This document shows, one piece after another, positions 56,156 to 64,000 of a stretch of 64,000 nucleotides of DNA. Positions within the stretch are counted from its first letter, which is position 1. The number at the start of each line of letters is the position of its first letter. The stretch spans positions 558,001 through 622,000 of the forward strand of contig JAFLCX010000002.1 of NCBI GenBank assembly GCA_017302635.1. Reading direction: 5' to 3'. The notes under the pieces are model-generated. The model ran no database searches. It had not been told where the DNA came from and saw nothing but the letters and a program-made list of their open reading frames with translations. Made by a program: the position numbers and the translations under genes. The stretch is from Hyphomicrobiales bacterium. GTDB taxonomy: Bacteria > Pseudomonadota > Alphaproteobacteria > Rhizobiales > Beijerinckiaceae.

Positions 56156-56280
56156 GCCGCATCAAGCGAGCCCGTCATCGGCGAGTGGCAGGCATCGGCT
56201 TTGCAGGAACGTTCATGACGAGAATCCCGTACGTGAGAGATCAGGAGGCGGTTGCCCTGTGGATTGCGGCGCGGATACGT

Positions 56281-56397
56281 CCCGCAGCCGAACTTGATGC
56301 CCGTGAGGCCGAGTGCGTCGCGGATGGCCCCGAAGATGGGCATCGCCGGATCGATGTTCACACTGACGCCCTGGCCGTTCCGGTTGAATCGGATCAT
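56281..56397 (-). pseudogene. 5' remnant of a (2Fe-2S)-binding oxidoreductase small subunit (IorA/CoxS type)
   Basis: A strong ribosome site (GAGGAGACCGAC) precedes an ATG at 56397, and the first 39 residues match the N-terminus of isoquinoline-1-oxidoreductase-type alpha subunits: MIRFNRNGQGVSVNIDPAMP, then AIRDALGLTGIKFGCG. At the point where the first cluster motif should continue with IAQCGACTV the sequence turns into TYPRRNPQG..., with no further cysteine pattern. The rest of the gene and its large-subunit partner are absent. This is a remnant of a molybdenum hydroxylase operon, cut by deletion. Confidence 0.7.
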
Positions 56398-56436
56398 GTC
56401 GGTCTCCTCTTGATCGGGAGAACGAACGGTAATGGC

Positions 56437-57444
56437 TCAGCGCTCGCTGTCGAGCATGGCCATCTGGTACTCGGGGTAGCGGCTGCCTGCGGCCGAGCCT
56501 GCCGGGATGGCAGCTTCGATTGTGGCGATATCGGCGGCCGTGAGCCTCAGCTCGGCCGCGCCGAGTGCCTCCTGAAGCCGGACGCGGTTGCGCGCGCCGA
56601 TCAAGGGCACGATCGTCGCCCCGAGCCTGTCGCCCTGCGCCTCCACCCAGGCGATCGCGATCTGCGCGGCGGTGGCGCCTTTGGCCGCGGCGATTGCCTT
56701 CAGGGCGTCCGCCAGTTTGAGGTTGCTTGCGAGGTTATCGCCCTGGAAACGTGGTAGGATTGCGCGGAAATCCCGCGTCGTCTCCTGACGCTCCTTCGAC
56801 CAGTGGCCGGAAATCAGCCCGCGCGACAGCACGCCATAGGCCGTGATTGCAGTGCCGGTCTCGCGTGCCACCGGGATGATATGTTGCTCGATTTCGCGCG
56901 AGATCAGTGAATATTCGATCTGGAGTGCGGCGATCTGATGGACCTTGCTGGCCTTGCGCAGTGTCTCAGCGCCCGCCTCCGAGAGCCCGATATGGCGCAC
57001 ATAGCCGGCCTTCGCCATATCCGCCATGGCACCCACCGTGTCCTCGACCGGCACGGCCGGGGTCAGCCGCGCCGGCATGTAGAGGTCGACGTAATCGGTG
57101 CCAAGCCGTTGCAGCGTGTAGGAAAGGAAATTCTTCAAGGCCTCGGGCCTGACATCGACGCCGATGAAGCCGCCGGCAGGGTCACGCATTGCGCCGAACT
57201 TGACAGCGATGAACACGTCTTCGCGTTTCCTCGTCGCGAGCGCTTCGCGGATCAGCATCTCGTTATGGCCGACACCGTAGAAATCACCCGTGTCGAGCAT
57301 GGTTATGCCGGCATCAAGTGCGGCGTGAATCGTGGCAATGCTCTCATGCCGGTCCGCAGGACCATAGAAATCGGACATGCCCATGCAGCCGAGGCCCAGC
57401 GACGAGACTTTGGGGCCGTCGGTTCCGAGCCTGATCGTTTTCAT
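56437..57444 (-). CDS. Aldo/keto reductase
   Basis: A 335-residue NADP(H)-dependent reductase of the AKR13-type group. Motifs: LGLGCMGMSDFYGPADRHES at the start, the catalytic Asp/Tyr pair in MLDTGDFYGVGHNE, the Lys in VKFGAMRD, QIEYSLISREIE, and the cofactor-binding C-terminal part VPLIGARNRVRLQEALGA. The usual catalytic histidine position reads YMPARL rather than Y-x-x-H, so the tetrad is incomplete and activity may differ. It is divergent from a LysR regulator, a common pairing, and is near the oxidoreductase remnant. Confidence 0.85.
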   Translation of the reverse strand: MKTIRLGTDGPKVSSLGLGCMGMSDFYGPADRHESIATIHAALDAGITMLDTGDFYGVGHNEMLIREALATRKREDVFIAVKFGAMRDPAGGFIGVDVRPEALKNFLSYTLQRLGTDYVDLYMPARLTPAVPVEDTVGAMADMAKAGYVRHIGLSEAGAETLRKASKVHQIAALQIEYSLISREIEQHIIPVARETGTAITAYGVLSRGLISGHWSKERQETTRDFRAILPRFQGDNLASNLKLADALKAIAAAKGATAAQIAIAWVEAQGDRLGATIVPLIGARNRVRLQEALGAAELRLTAADIATIEAAIPAGSAAGSRYPEYQMAMLDSER

Positions 57445-57519
57445 GGTGCGCCTCCGTTCAAAGTCATCTGCTGGTGAAGATGGAGATTCCTGTCCGTCAA
57501 TAAAACTGATAAAAATTGG

Positions 57520-57543
57520 ATCGCTTCCATCTATGAAATCGAT
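57520..57543. promoter_or_regulatory. Probable LysR-type operator between the aldo/keto reductase and LysR genes
   Basis: A 24-base imperfect palindrome with outer arms ATCG...CGAT and inner TTCCAT/ATGAAA, matching 9 of 12 positions per arm. It lies just upstream of the LysR start and 76 bases before the reductase start, the usual place for autoregulation and activation of the divergent gene. It contains a T-N11-A spacing. Confidence 0.5.
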
Positions 57544-57551
57544 TGTCTGAC

Positions 57552-58514
57552 ATGCTTGATGCCCTCACCATCGATCAGCTTCGAATGCTGGTGGCCATTG
57601 CCGATACCGGCAGCTTCACGGCTGCCGCAAAGAAGCTCCAGCGTGCGCAATCCGCAGTCAGCCATGCCATCCAGACATTGGAGGGTCAGCTTGGCGTCGT
57701 CCTTTTCGACCGTAGCGAGAAGCGCCCGCGCCTGACGGATATCGGTCGGGCGGTTCTGGCCGATGCGCGTCTCGCCATTGCCCGCTTCGAGACACTGAAA
57801 GCCCGCGCGCGGAACCTTGCCTCGGGCGTGGAGCCAGAAATCAGCATCGCTGTCACGGTTCTGTGCCCGATGGCGCCTTTGATGGCGGCGCTGGATGCGT
57901 TCCGTGACATCTTCCCGCGTGTGGGTCTCGAGCTTTTCGTCGAGGAAATCGGCGGCCCGGCGTTGCTGGTCCATGAGCGCGTGTGCGCGATCGGCGTCTC
58001 GGGAACACCGAGCCTGCGTATGGTTCCGGCCGGCGAACTGGTGACGATTCCGCTCGGCGATGTGGAGGTTGTCGCCGTCGCAGCGCCGGAGCATCCACTG
58101 GCGAGGGCCGGATATCCGCTTTCCGAACCTGATCTGGCCGAGCATCGTCAACTGGTTCCGACCAGCCGCGCCCGCCAACATTATCCCAACACGCTGGTCC
58201 GCGAGATCTGGCGCATCGCGGATCTTGGGCTTCGATGCAGCATGATCCTACGTGGCATGGGCTGGGGCACGGTGCCTCTGCATCTTGTCGCGGATGACCT
58301 GGCAGCGGGTCGCCTCGTGCAACTCGACATCGCGACACGCGCCGATGAACTCATGCGCGTCGGCCTCTTTGCCATCCATCGACTCGATAGCCCACCGGGT
58401 CCGGCTGGTCAGTGGCTCATCAACGCGCTGCAAGAACGCCTGCTGCCATGGCGGCCCTTGTCATCCCAACCGACGGGGGCAGCGTGGTCATGGAAGAAAA
58501 CAACCAGTGCCTGA
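57552..58514 (+). CDS. LysR family transcriptional regulator
   Basis: A 320-residue regulator with a winged helix-turn-helix at residues 5-65 (LTIDQLRMLVAIADTGSFTA, AAKKLQRAQSAVSHAIQTLE, LFDRSEKRPRLTDIGRAVL) and a substrate-binding-like effector domain from about 90. The start at the ATG 57552 is chosen; the upstream TTG at 57543 is within the palindrome. It is divergent from the aldo/keto reductase and likely controls it. The FabI-like gene follows 15 bases after the stop and may be co-transcribed with it. Confidence 0.88.
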   Translation: MLDALTIDQLRMLVAIADTGSFTAAAKKLQRAQSAVSHAIQTLEGQLGVVLFDRSEKRPRLTDIGRAVLADARLAIARFETLKARARNLASGVEPEISIAVTVLCPMAPLMAALDAFRDIFPRVGLELFVEEIGGPALLVHERVCAIGVSGTPSLRMVPAGELVTIPLGDVEVVAVAAPEHPLARAGYPLSEPDLAEHRQLVPTSRARQHYPNTLVREIWRIADLGLRCSMILRGMGWGTVPLHLVADDLAAGRLVQLDIATRADELMRVGLFAIHRLDSPPGPAGQWLINALQERLLPWRPLSSQPTGAAWSWKKTTSA

Positions 58515-58529
58515 CAGAGGGAGGCCATC

Positions 58530-59303
58530 ATGACAACCGTGTTTGATCTGACCGGAAAGTGCGGCCTTGTCGTCGGCATCGCCAACGAACACAGCATTGC
58601 TTACGGCTGCGCGCGTGCCTTCCGGGACGCCGGAGCCGAACTCGCGATCACCTATCTCAATGCCAGAGCCGAGCCATATGTGCGCCCGCTGGCGGAAGAC
58701 CTCGGAAGTCCGTTGATCCTGCCCTGTGACGTGCGCGAACCGGGCCAGCTTGAGGCGGTGTTTGCGGCGATCGAGAGGCGCTGGGGACGACTTGATTTTC
58801 TTTTGCATTCGATCGCTTTCGCGCCGCGCGAAGACCTCCACGGACGCGTGGTCGATGCCTCTGCCGATGGTTTTGCGCAGGCCATGGATGTATCCTGCCA
58901 TTCCTTCCTCAAGATGGCGAAACTGGCCGAGCCCCTGATGAGCGAGGGCGGCACGCTGCTGACCGTGACGTTTTATGGCTCGGCGCGCGTGGTCGAGCAC
59001 TACAACCTGATGGGCCCCGTGAAAGCGGCGCTTGAAAGTGCCGTGCGCTATGTGGCTTCCGAACTCGGGCCGAAAGGCATCCGCGCCCATGCCATTTCAC
59101 CCGGTCCGATGCAGACACGCGCTGCCAGCGGAATTGACCGTTTTGACGAATTGCTCGCGCGGGCCGCTGCCGAAGCGCCACAGCGCCACCTGGCCGAGAT
59201 CGCCGATGTCGGCGCGCTGGCGCATTTTCTGGTCAGTGATGCCGCCAGACGGATCACAGGAACGGTGATTCCCGTCGACGGGGGCCAGCACCTGAACGCC
59301 TGA
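58530..59303 (+). CDS. FabI-like enoyl-ACP reductase (SDR family)
   Basis: A 257-residue NAD(P)H-dependent SDR with FabI features: the cofactor loop VVGIANEHSIAYGCARAF, in which the SIA triplet replaces the classical G-x-G, LHSIAFAPREDLHGRV, and the active site Tyr and Lys in VEHYNLMGPVKAALESAV. The C-terminal AISPGPMQTRAASGIDRFDE is the typical substrate loop. The upstream tyrosine is in TFYGSARVV rather than TYYGAE. A second FabI-like copy probably exists elsewhere, so this one could be an alternate isoform (possibly with altered triclosan response) or a specialised reductase. GGAGG lies nine bases before the ATG. Confidence 0.82.
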   Translation: MTTVFDLTGKCGLVVGIANEHSIAYGCARAFRDAGAELAITYLNARAEPYVRPLAEDLGSPLILPCDVREPGQLEAVFAAIERRWGRLDFLLHSIAFAPREDLHGRVVDASADGFAQAMDVSCHSFLKMAKLAEPLMSEGGTLLTVTFYGSARVVEHYNLMGPVKAALESAVRYVASELGPKGIRAHAISPGPMQTRAASGIDRFDELLARAAAEAPQRHLAEIADVGALAHFLVSDAARRITGTVIPVDGGQHLNA

Positions 59304-59603
59304 TACCTCGATATCCTTTGAAAAATCAGTCGGATGGACTCGGAAAACCAGGCCTGGAGCGCCATTGCCGGTCGCTGTCATGTTGTTCGGTCATTCCGGG
59401 AGAAAAAACCCCACCGGATCGTTGCTGTTCCCTCTGGGCCTCCTGATCGATGTCGGTTTTCGCATGCGCGAGGGAAGTTGATTCATATCAGAGATTGCCC
59501 TCCTGCCGGTCACCTAGCGTCGAAGTGCACAGGCGATAGTCGGGCGGGCAGGGCGGTTTCGGCGCCGGGGCGCTGCGGCTCCTTCGGAGAAACGGCCAAC
59601 ACG
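59304..59603. other. Gene-free interval FabI-like / ABC exporter
   Basis: 300 bases. No credible coding frame starts here on either strand. An AT-richer part at about 59475-59505 (AAGTTGATTCATATCAGAG) is the best promoter candidate for the exporter operon, and the region could hold an operator for the convergent TetR-like gene at the window edge. No clear palindrome was found. Confidence 0.4.
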
Positions 59604-60323
59604 ATGCTGATGGAGCTCGAAGCCCCGATTTTCCGGGTGCGCGCACTGGCAAAGGTGTATCGGTCGGGTGACGTCGAGGTGCATGCCTTGCGCGGCGTGG
59701 ATTTCGAGGCTGCGGCGGGCGAGTTCGTGGTGATGCTTGGTCCGTCCGGCTCGGGCAAGTCGACCTTTCTCAACATCGTTGGCGGCCTCGATGCAGCGAC
59801 AACGGGCGAGGTCTGGTTCGAGGATCATGAACTGACAGGCATGAGCGAACGGGAACTGACGCTATACCGCCGCGACCATGTCGGTTTTGTCTTTCAGTTC
59901 TACAATCTGGTTCCGAGCCTGACAGCGCGAGAGAATGTGGCGCTGGTCACCGACATCGCCCGGAACCCGATGCGCGCCGAGGAGGCGCTCGAGCTTGTCG
60001 GGCTCGGTGCCCGTCTCGATCATTTTCCCGCGCAGCTTTCGGGCGGCGAGCAGCAAAGGGTCGCCATCGCGCGCGCCATTGCGAAGCGGCCTGAGGTGCT
60101 GCTGTGCGATGAACCAACCTGGGCGCTCGACTCAAAGACCGGTGTCCGGGTGTTGGAAGCGCTGATGACCGTCAACGCCGATCTCGGCGCGACGACTCTC
60201 GTCATCACGCACAACGCGGCGATCCGGGAGATTGCACACAGGGTGGTGATGTTCGGTGATGGCCGCATTGTGTCGGTCGCCGTCAATGAACGACGCCTCG
60301 CGGCGGCTGACGTGAGCTGGTGA
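59604..60323 (+). CDS. MacB/LolD-type ABC transporter ATP-binding protein
   Basis: A 239-residue ATPase of the MacB/DevA/LolD group. It has Walker [11 protein letters not shown]-loop [18 protein letters not shown], signature [20 protein letters not shown], Walker [17 protein letters not shown] (Trp where most members have Gly) and the switch [15 protein letters not shown] chose the ATG at 59604; the open frame extends upstream without homology. The permease starts three bases after the stop, so the two form an operon with the HlyD adaptor. Confidence 0.88.
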   Translation: MLMELEAPIFRVRALAKVYRSGDVEVHALRGVDFEAAAGEFVVMLGPSGSGKSTFLNIVGGLDAATTGEVWFEDHELTGMSERELTLYRRDHVGFVFQFYNLVPSLTARENVALVTDIARNPMRAEEALELVGLGARLDHFPAQLSGGEQQRVAIARAIAKRPEVLLCDEPTWALDSKTGVRVLEALMTVNADLGATTLVITHNAAIREIAHRVVMFGDGRIVSVAVNERRLAAADVSW

Positions 60324-60326
60324 GCG

Positions 60327-62687
60327 ATGTTGGCCCTCGACCGCAAGCTGCTGCGCGATCTCGTCAGGCTCTGGCCGCAAGCGCTAGCCATTGCGCTGGT
60401 GATGGCTGCAGGGGTAGCGACCCTCGTGCTCGGAGTGGGAACCCACGCATCGCTCGACGAAACCCGTAGCACCTTCTACGAGCGCAACCGATTTGCCGAT
60501 GTTTTCGCCAGCGTGACCCGCGCTCCGGGCGCCCTCGTTGCCGAAATCGCCGCTGTTCCCGGCGTACAATCCGTTGAACCCCGCATCGAGAAGCTCGCGC
60601 TGCTTTCGGTGCCCGGCCTGAGCGCACCGGCCACCGGGCTGTTTGTCTCGCTGCCGGATTTTGTGCCGCAACGGCTGAACCTGCTGACCATCCGCGCGGG
60701 GCGGTTGCCCGAGCCCGGCGACGAACGCGAGGCGGTGGTCAGCGAGCCTTTCGCGAAAGCGCATGGCTTCGGCCCCGGATCGCGCTTCGAGGCCATCCTC
60801 AACGGACGCAAGCGCACGCTTGTGATCGTTGGCATCGCACTCTCGCCTGAATTCATCTACGCCATCGGGCCTTGGGACCTGATGCCGGATGATCGGCGCT
60901 ACGGCATCGTCTGGATGTCCGAGCGGGCACTCGCCGGTGCCTACGACCTGAAAAGCGCCTTTTCAACCGTCCATCTCAAGCTGCTGAGCGGAGCATCCGA
61001 GCGGGCAATCATCGAGACTCTCGACGGAAAACTGGCGCGCTATGGCGGACGCGGCGCGTATGGACGGAAAGATCAGCTGTCGCACGCCTTTCTCGATGCC
61101 GAATTGCTGCAACTGAAGGCGATGAGCCGGATCACACCGCCGATCTTCCTTTTGGCGGCAGCGCTGCTCGTCAACATGACCCTGTCGCGACTGATCGCGC
61201 TGGAGCGTCAGCAGATCGGGCTGCTCAAGGCGGTCGGTTATTCGGGCGGGACGATCGCGGCGCACTATCTCAAGTTCGTGGCCGCCATCACGCTGGTCGG
61301 CATTGTGCTGGGCGCGGCGGCCGGCGTCTGGCTGGGCAACGGCGCCGCGCGTCTCTATGCCGACTTCTTCCGTTTTCCGTTCCTGCTCTTCCGGACCGAC
61401 CCTTCGACCTACATGGCGGGTGGAGCGGCGGCACTGGGAGCGGGTGTGTTCGGGGCGCTGCGCGCGCTTCGCGAAGTGATGCAGTTGCCGCCCGCAATCG
61501 CCATGTCGCCGCCCGCGCCACCGCAATACAGGCGGATGTTCGTCGGGCTCGGCCTGTCCGACCGCCTGCCGCGCAGTGTTCTCATGGTGGTCCGCCACCT
61601 CGCGCGCTGGCCGCTTCGCACGGCCTCGGCGATTGTCGGCGTTGCGCTTGCGACCGCCATTCTCACCGGGACGCTCTGGGTTTTTCAGGCGACCGAATTC
61701 ATGATCGACACGACATTCCACCGCTCCGAGCGGCAGGACGCAACGATCAGTTTCGTGCAGGAGATGCCCGAGCGCGCCTTGTTCGACGTGGCACGGCTGC
61801 CCGGCATCCTGGCTGTCGAACCCTACCGCAATGTTGCGGCCAAGCTGCGCAATGGCGGCGTTGAGCGGCGCGTCGCGATCACGGGCAAGCCCGCCGGCGC
61901 CATGCTGAGCCGCGTGCTCGACATCGATTTCCGGCCGGTTCCTCTCGAGGGAGCCGGAATAGCACTCACCGATATGCTGGCGCGTATCCTGCGTGTCGGG
62001 CGCGGAGACGTGATCGAAGTCGAGCTTCTGGAGGGCGACAGACGCACGACACAGCTCCCGGTGACCGATGTGATCAAAGGGTATTTCGGCCTCACGGCCT
62101 ACATGAACATCGATGCGGCCAACCGTTTGCCGCGCGAGGCGGACCGGATCAGCGGCGTTCATATCCGTTACGATGCAGTGCGGCAGGACGAGCTCTTCGG
62201 GCGGCTCAAGGAATTGCCGAAAGCGAGTTTCATCGCGCTCCAGCGTGTATCGTTGCAGAAATTCCGCGAGACCCTGGCGCGGAACATACTGACGATGGTC
62301 ACGATATATGTCAGCCTCGGCGCGATCATCGCTTTCGGCGTCGTCTATAATTTCGCGCGGATCACCTTGTCGGAACAGGGCCACGAACTGGCCAGCCTCC
62401 GCGTTCTTGGTTTTACGCGCGGGGAGGTCTCGGGGCTGCTGATCCTTGAAATTTCGCTCGTCGTGCTCGTGGCGCAGCCCGTCGGCTGGTTGTTTGGCTA
62501 CGGCTTTGCCGCCTGGACCGCCGCCGGCTTCTCGACCGAGCTTGTCCGCGTGCCCCTGATCGTCGGACGCGACGCCTATGGCTACGCAACCGCCATCACG
62601 CTGATGGCCGCGCTGGTCTCGGCGCTTGTGGTCCGGCGGCGCATTGACAGGCTCGATCTTGTCGAAGTGCTGAAGACCCGGGAGTAA
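60327..62687 (+). CDS. FtsX-like ABC permease, two-domain
   Basis: A 786-residue membrane protein with N-terminal and internal membrane segments. TM1 lies near residues 18-36 (ALAIALVMAAGVATLVLGV). A periplasmic MacB-like domain spans about 45-260, followed by three helices (275-385) and an internal repeat starting at about 420 with another helix, a second periplasmic domain and a final trio of helices (655-785). The cytoplasmic LERQQIGLLKAVGYSGGTIA and LASLRVLGFTRGEVSGLLIL are the FtsX coupling segments, one per half. This double-FtsX form (about 790 residues) is found in DevC/MacB-like exporters of lipids, glycolipids or peptides. Confidence 0.87.
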   Translation: MLALDRKLLRDLVRLWPQALAIALVMAAGVATLVLGVGTHASLDETRSTFYERNRFADVFASVTRAPGALVAEIAAVPGVQSVEPRIEKLALLSVPGLSAPATGLFVSLPDFVPQRLNLLTIRAGRLPEPGDEREAVVSEPFAKAHGFGPGSRFEAILNGRKRTLVIVGIALSPEFIYAIGPWDLMPDDRRYGIVWMSERALAGAYDLKSAFSTVHLKLLSGASERAIIETLDGKLARYGGRGAYGRKDQLSHAFLDAELLQLKAMSRITPPIFLLAAALLVNMTLSRLIALERQQIGLLKAVGYSGGTIAAHYLKFVAAITLVGIVLGAAAGVWLGNGAARLYADFFRFPFLLFRTDPSTYMAGGAAALGAGVFGALRALREVMQLPPAIAMSPPAPPQYRRMFVGLGLSDRLPRSVLMVVRHLARWPLRTASAIVGVALATAILTGTLWVFQATEFMIDTTFHRSERQDATISFVQEMPERALFDVARLPGILAVEPYRNVAAKLRNGGVERRVAITGKPAGAMLSRVLDIDFRPVPLEGAGIALTDMLARILRVGRGDVIEVELLEGDRRTTQLPVTDVIKGYFGLTAYMNIDAANRLPREADRISGVHIRYDAVRQDELFGRLKELPKASFIALQRVSLQKFRETLARNILTMVTIYVSLGAIIAFGVVYNFARITLSEQGHELASLRVLGFTRGEVSGLLILEISLVVLVAQPVGWLFGYGFAAWTAAGFSTELVRVPLIVGRDAYGYATAITLMAALVSALVVRRRIDRLDLVEVLKTRE

Positions 62688-62691
62688 CCGC

Positions 62692-63894
62692 ATGATGATG
62701 AGCTGGGTGCGCAAAATTCCACTCGCAGCGATCGTGCTGGCTCTGATCGCCGCCGGCATCTGGGCGCTTTGGCCGCAACCCGTTCCGGTCGATGTCGTGG
62801 CGGTCACGCGCGGATCGATGGAGGTAACCGTCGAGGACGAGGGCGTTTCGAGGGTGCGGGATGTGTACACGGTCTCGTCGCCCCTGCTCGGCAAGCTTCA
62901 GCGCCCGCGTCTTCGGGTTGGCGATCCGGTTGTGCAGGGCCGGACAATCGTGGCCACCATCGAGCCCGTCGATCCCTCCTTCCTTGACCTCCGATCCTTG
63001 CAGGTGCAGGAGGCCGCGGCGGCGGCAGCCCGCGCGGCTGTTGAACTCGCCGAGGCACAGACCCGTCAAGCGCGGGCGCAGGCCGATTTCGCCCGCTCGG
63101 AACTTCAGCGCGCGCGCACGCTGCTGGCAAGGCAGGCCGCGACCGAGCGCTCGCTCGATCAGGCGCAGCTCAATCTGGCAACTGCCGAGGCGACAGTGGC
63201 GAGCGCCCTGGCCAATCTTGATTTGCGGCGACACGAATACGAGCAGGCCGAGGCCCAACGGATACAGCCCGGCGAGAGCGTGCCGCGCCGGGCGCAATGC
63301 TGCGTCGAGGTCCGCGCTCCGGCGAGTGGACGCCTCCTGCGCCTCGCGGTGGAGAGCGCGCAGGTCGTGCAGCAAGGACAGACCCTGCTTGAAATCGGCG
63401 ACACCGATGACATCGAGATCGTGGTGGACCTCGTTTCTCGTGATGCCGTGCGGGTCGTGCACGCTGCCGAGGCCCGGATCGAGAACTGGGGAGGCGACGG
63501 GGCTCTCCGGGCCCGAGTCGCCCGCATCGATCCCTCGGGTTTCACCAAGGTTTCGGCGCTCGGGATCGAGGAGCAGCGCGTCAGGGTCGTGCTCGACATC
63601 GAGGAGCCGAGGGAACGTCACCGGAGATTGGGGCACGGTTTTCGGGTGATTGTCCGCATTGCGGTGTGGCGGGCGGAAGATGTCGTCTCGATTCCGCTTG
63701 GTGCCCTGTTTCGGCAGGGTGAGAGCTGGGCGACCTATATTGTGGAGAAAGACCGCGCGGTTCTCAGGCCGCTCCGCATCGGCGAACGCAACCTGCGCGA
63801 GGCGCAGGTCATTTCAGGTGTGAACCCCGGCGAACGCATCGTGCTGCACCCCAGTGATCGGTTGACCGACGGCACGAAGGTCCGTGTGCGGTGA
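62692..63894 (+). CDS. HlyD-family periplasmic adaptor subunit
   Basis: A 400-residue membrane-fusion protein. One N-terminal anchor (IPLAAIVLALIAAGIWALWP, about 9-28), a lipoyl-like half-domain (VTVEDEGVSRVRDVYTVSSP), an alpha-hairpin rich in Ala/Gln/Glu/Arg (about 102-200: QEAAAAAARAAVELAEAQTR), the return lipoyl half (CCVEVRAPASGRLLRLAVES) and a beta-barrel domain with GFRVIVRIAVWR and SIPLGALFRQGE. It links the FtsX permease to an outer-membrane channel, giving a DevBCA/MacAB-like exporter. The start is ATGATGATG at 62692. It is convergent with the TetR-like gene. Confidence 0.87.
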   Translation: MMMSWVRKIPLAAIVLALIAAGIWALWPQPVPVDVVAVTRGSMEVTVEDEGVSRVRDVYTVSSPLLGKLQRPRLRVGDPVVQGRTIVATIEPVDPSFLDLRSLQVQEAAAAAARAAVELAEAQTRQARAQADFARSELQRARTLLARQAATERSLDQAQLNLATAEATVASALANLDLRRHEYEQAEAQRIQPGESVPRRAQCCVEVRAPASGRLLRLAVESAQVVQQGQTLLEIGDTDDIEIVVDLVSRDAVRVVHAAEARIENWGGDGALRARVARIDPSGFTKVSALGIEEQRVRVVLDIEEPRERHRRLGHGFRVIVRIAVWRAEDVVSIPLGALFRQGESWATYIVEKDRAVLRPLRIGERNLREAQVISGVNPGERIVLHPSDRLTDGTKVRVR

Positions 63895-63915
63895 ACCGGA
63901 TGCAATCTGTCCGGG

Positions 63916-64000
63916 TCAAGGCTCCAGTCCTAGGCAGCCGCGCACGAAGACCTCGCATGCCTTCGGTGCACCCCCTATTGTGCGCCAGAGTGCCACGCGA
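63916..64000 (-). CDS. TetR-family-like regulator, 3' end only
   Basis: On the minus strand an open frame from the window edge encodes ALWRTIGGAPKACEVFVRGC then LGLEP and a TGA at 63918-63916. The ending ACEVFVRGCLG is the type seen at the C-terminus of TetR/AcrR regulators. Only 28 residues are visible, so the family is a guess from the tail. The gene is convergent with the exporter (21 bases between the stops), a typical position for its repressor. Confidence 0.5.
   Translation of the reverse strand, partial: RVALWRTIGGAPKACEVFVRGCLGLEP

Noticed and set aside
60963..62894. 643-codon minus-strand frame over the FtsX permease
   Set aside because: Antisense shadow without domains; helices and FtsX motifs of the plus strand are strong.

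Overview
The window is a high-GC stretch of chromosome from an alphaproteobacterium, most probably a Hyphomicrobiales (Rhizobiales) member. Evidence for this is the FlaF/FlbT flagellin regulators, FliX, a DksA variant with a single cysteine, the block obgE-proB-proA-nadD-rsfS-rlmH-envC-ctpA-deacetylase-rppH, and an L21 protein with an HhH-like tail. Genes are densely packed with many 1-4 base stop/start overlaps. No integrase, transposase, phage gene or CRISPR array was seen. Both ends cut genes: flgK on the left and a TetR-like regulator on the right.

Layout. 1-16.3 kb is a late flagellar region: flgK (partial), flgL, flbT-flaF, two large flagellin genes, a FlaG-like gene, and flgI-flgJ-flgN with divergent fliX. 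Embedded in it is a four-gene minus-strand cassette (4993-9050) encoding a TPR/O-GlcNAc-transferase-like enzyme, a glucose-1-phosphate cytidylyltransferase, a hexapeptide acyltransferase and a CmcI-type methyltransferase. I infer that it decorates flagellin. 16.5-26.5 kb is mixed housekeeping: dksA, mmsA, a PHB-depolymerase-like esterase, an SGNH hydrolase, opgC with a beta-propeller partner, a GGDEF/EAL protein and a DapA-family aldolase. tRNA-Ser(CGA) follows at 26.7 kb, then a lower-GC membrane protein and a small ArsR/NIPSNAP/ABM/SRPBCC group.

30-43.6 kb is core: rplU, rpmA, obgE, proBA, nadD, a DUF1217 flagellar-type gene, rsfS (apparently with a CTG start), rlmH, envC, ctpA, a divergent polysaccharide deacetylase and rppH. 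43.8-45.2 kb carries pcaH and pcaG for protocatechuate ring cleavage.

45.3-50.6 kb looks like a tungstate unit: a MoeA fused to a periplasmic-binding-protein-like domain, a second degenerate MoeA-like protein, divergent tupB-tupC and convergent tupA. 50.9-56.2 kb is an amino-acid ABC importer (binding protein, two permeases, ATPase) with an AstE/AspA-type deacylase inside the operon. It is divergent from an RpiR regulator whose start overlaps a clear inverted repeat. 56.2-64 kb holds a 5' remnant of a (2Fe-2S) oxidoreductase gene, an aldo/keto reductase divergent from a LysR regulator, a FabI-like reductase, and a three-gene MacB/DevBCA-like exporter (ATPase, FtsX permease, HlyD adaptor) facing the end of a TetR-like gene.

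All calls come from reading the sequence and recalled family motifs. No database search was run.
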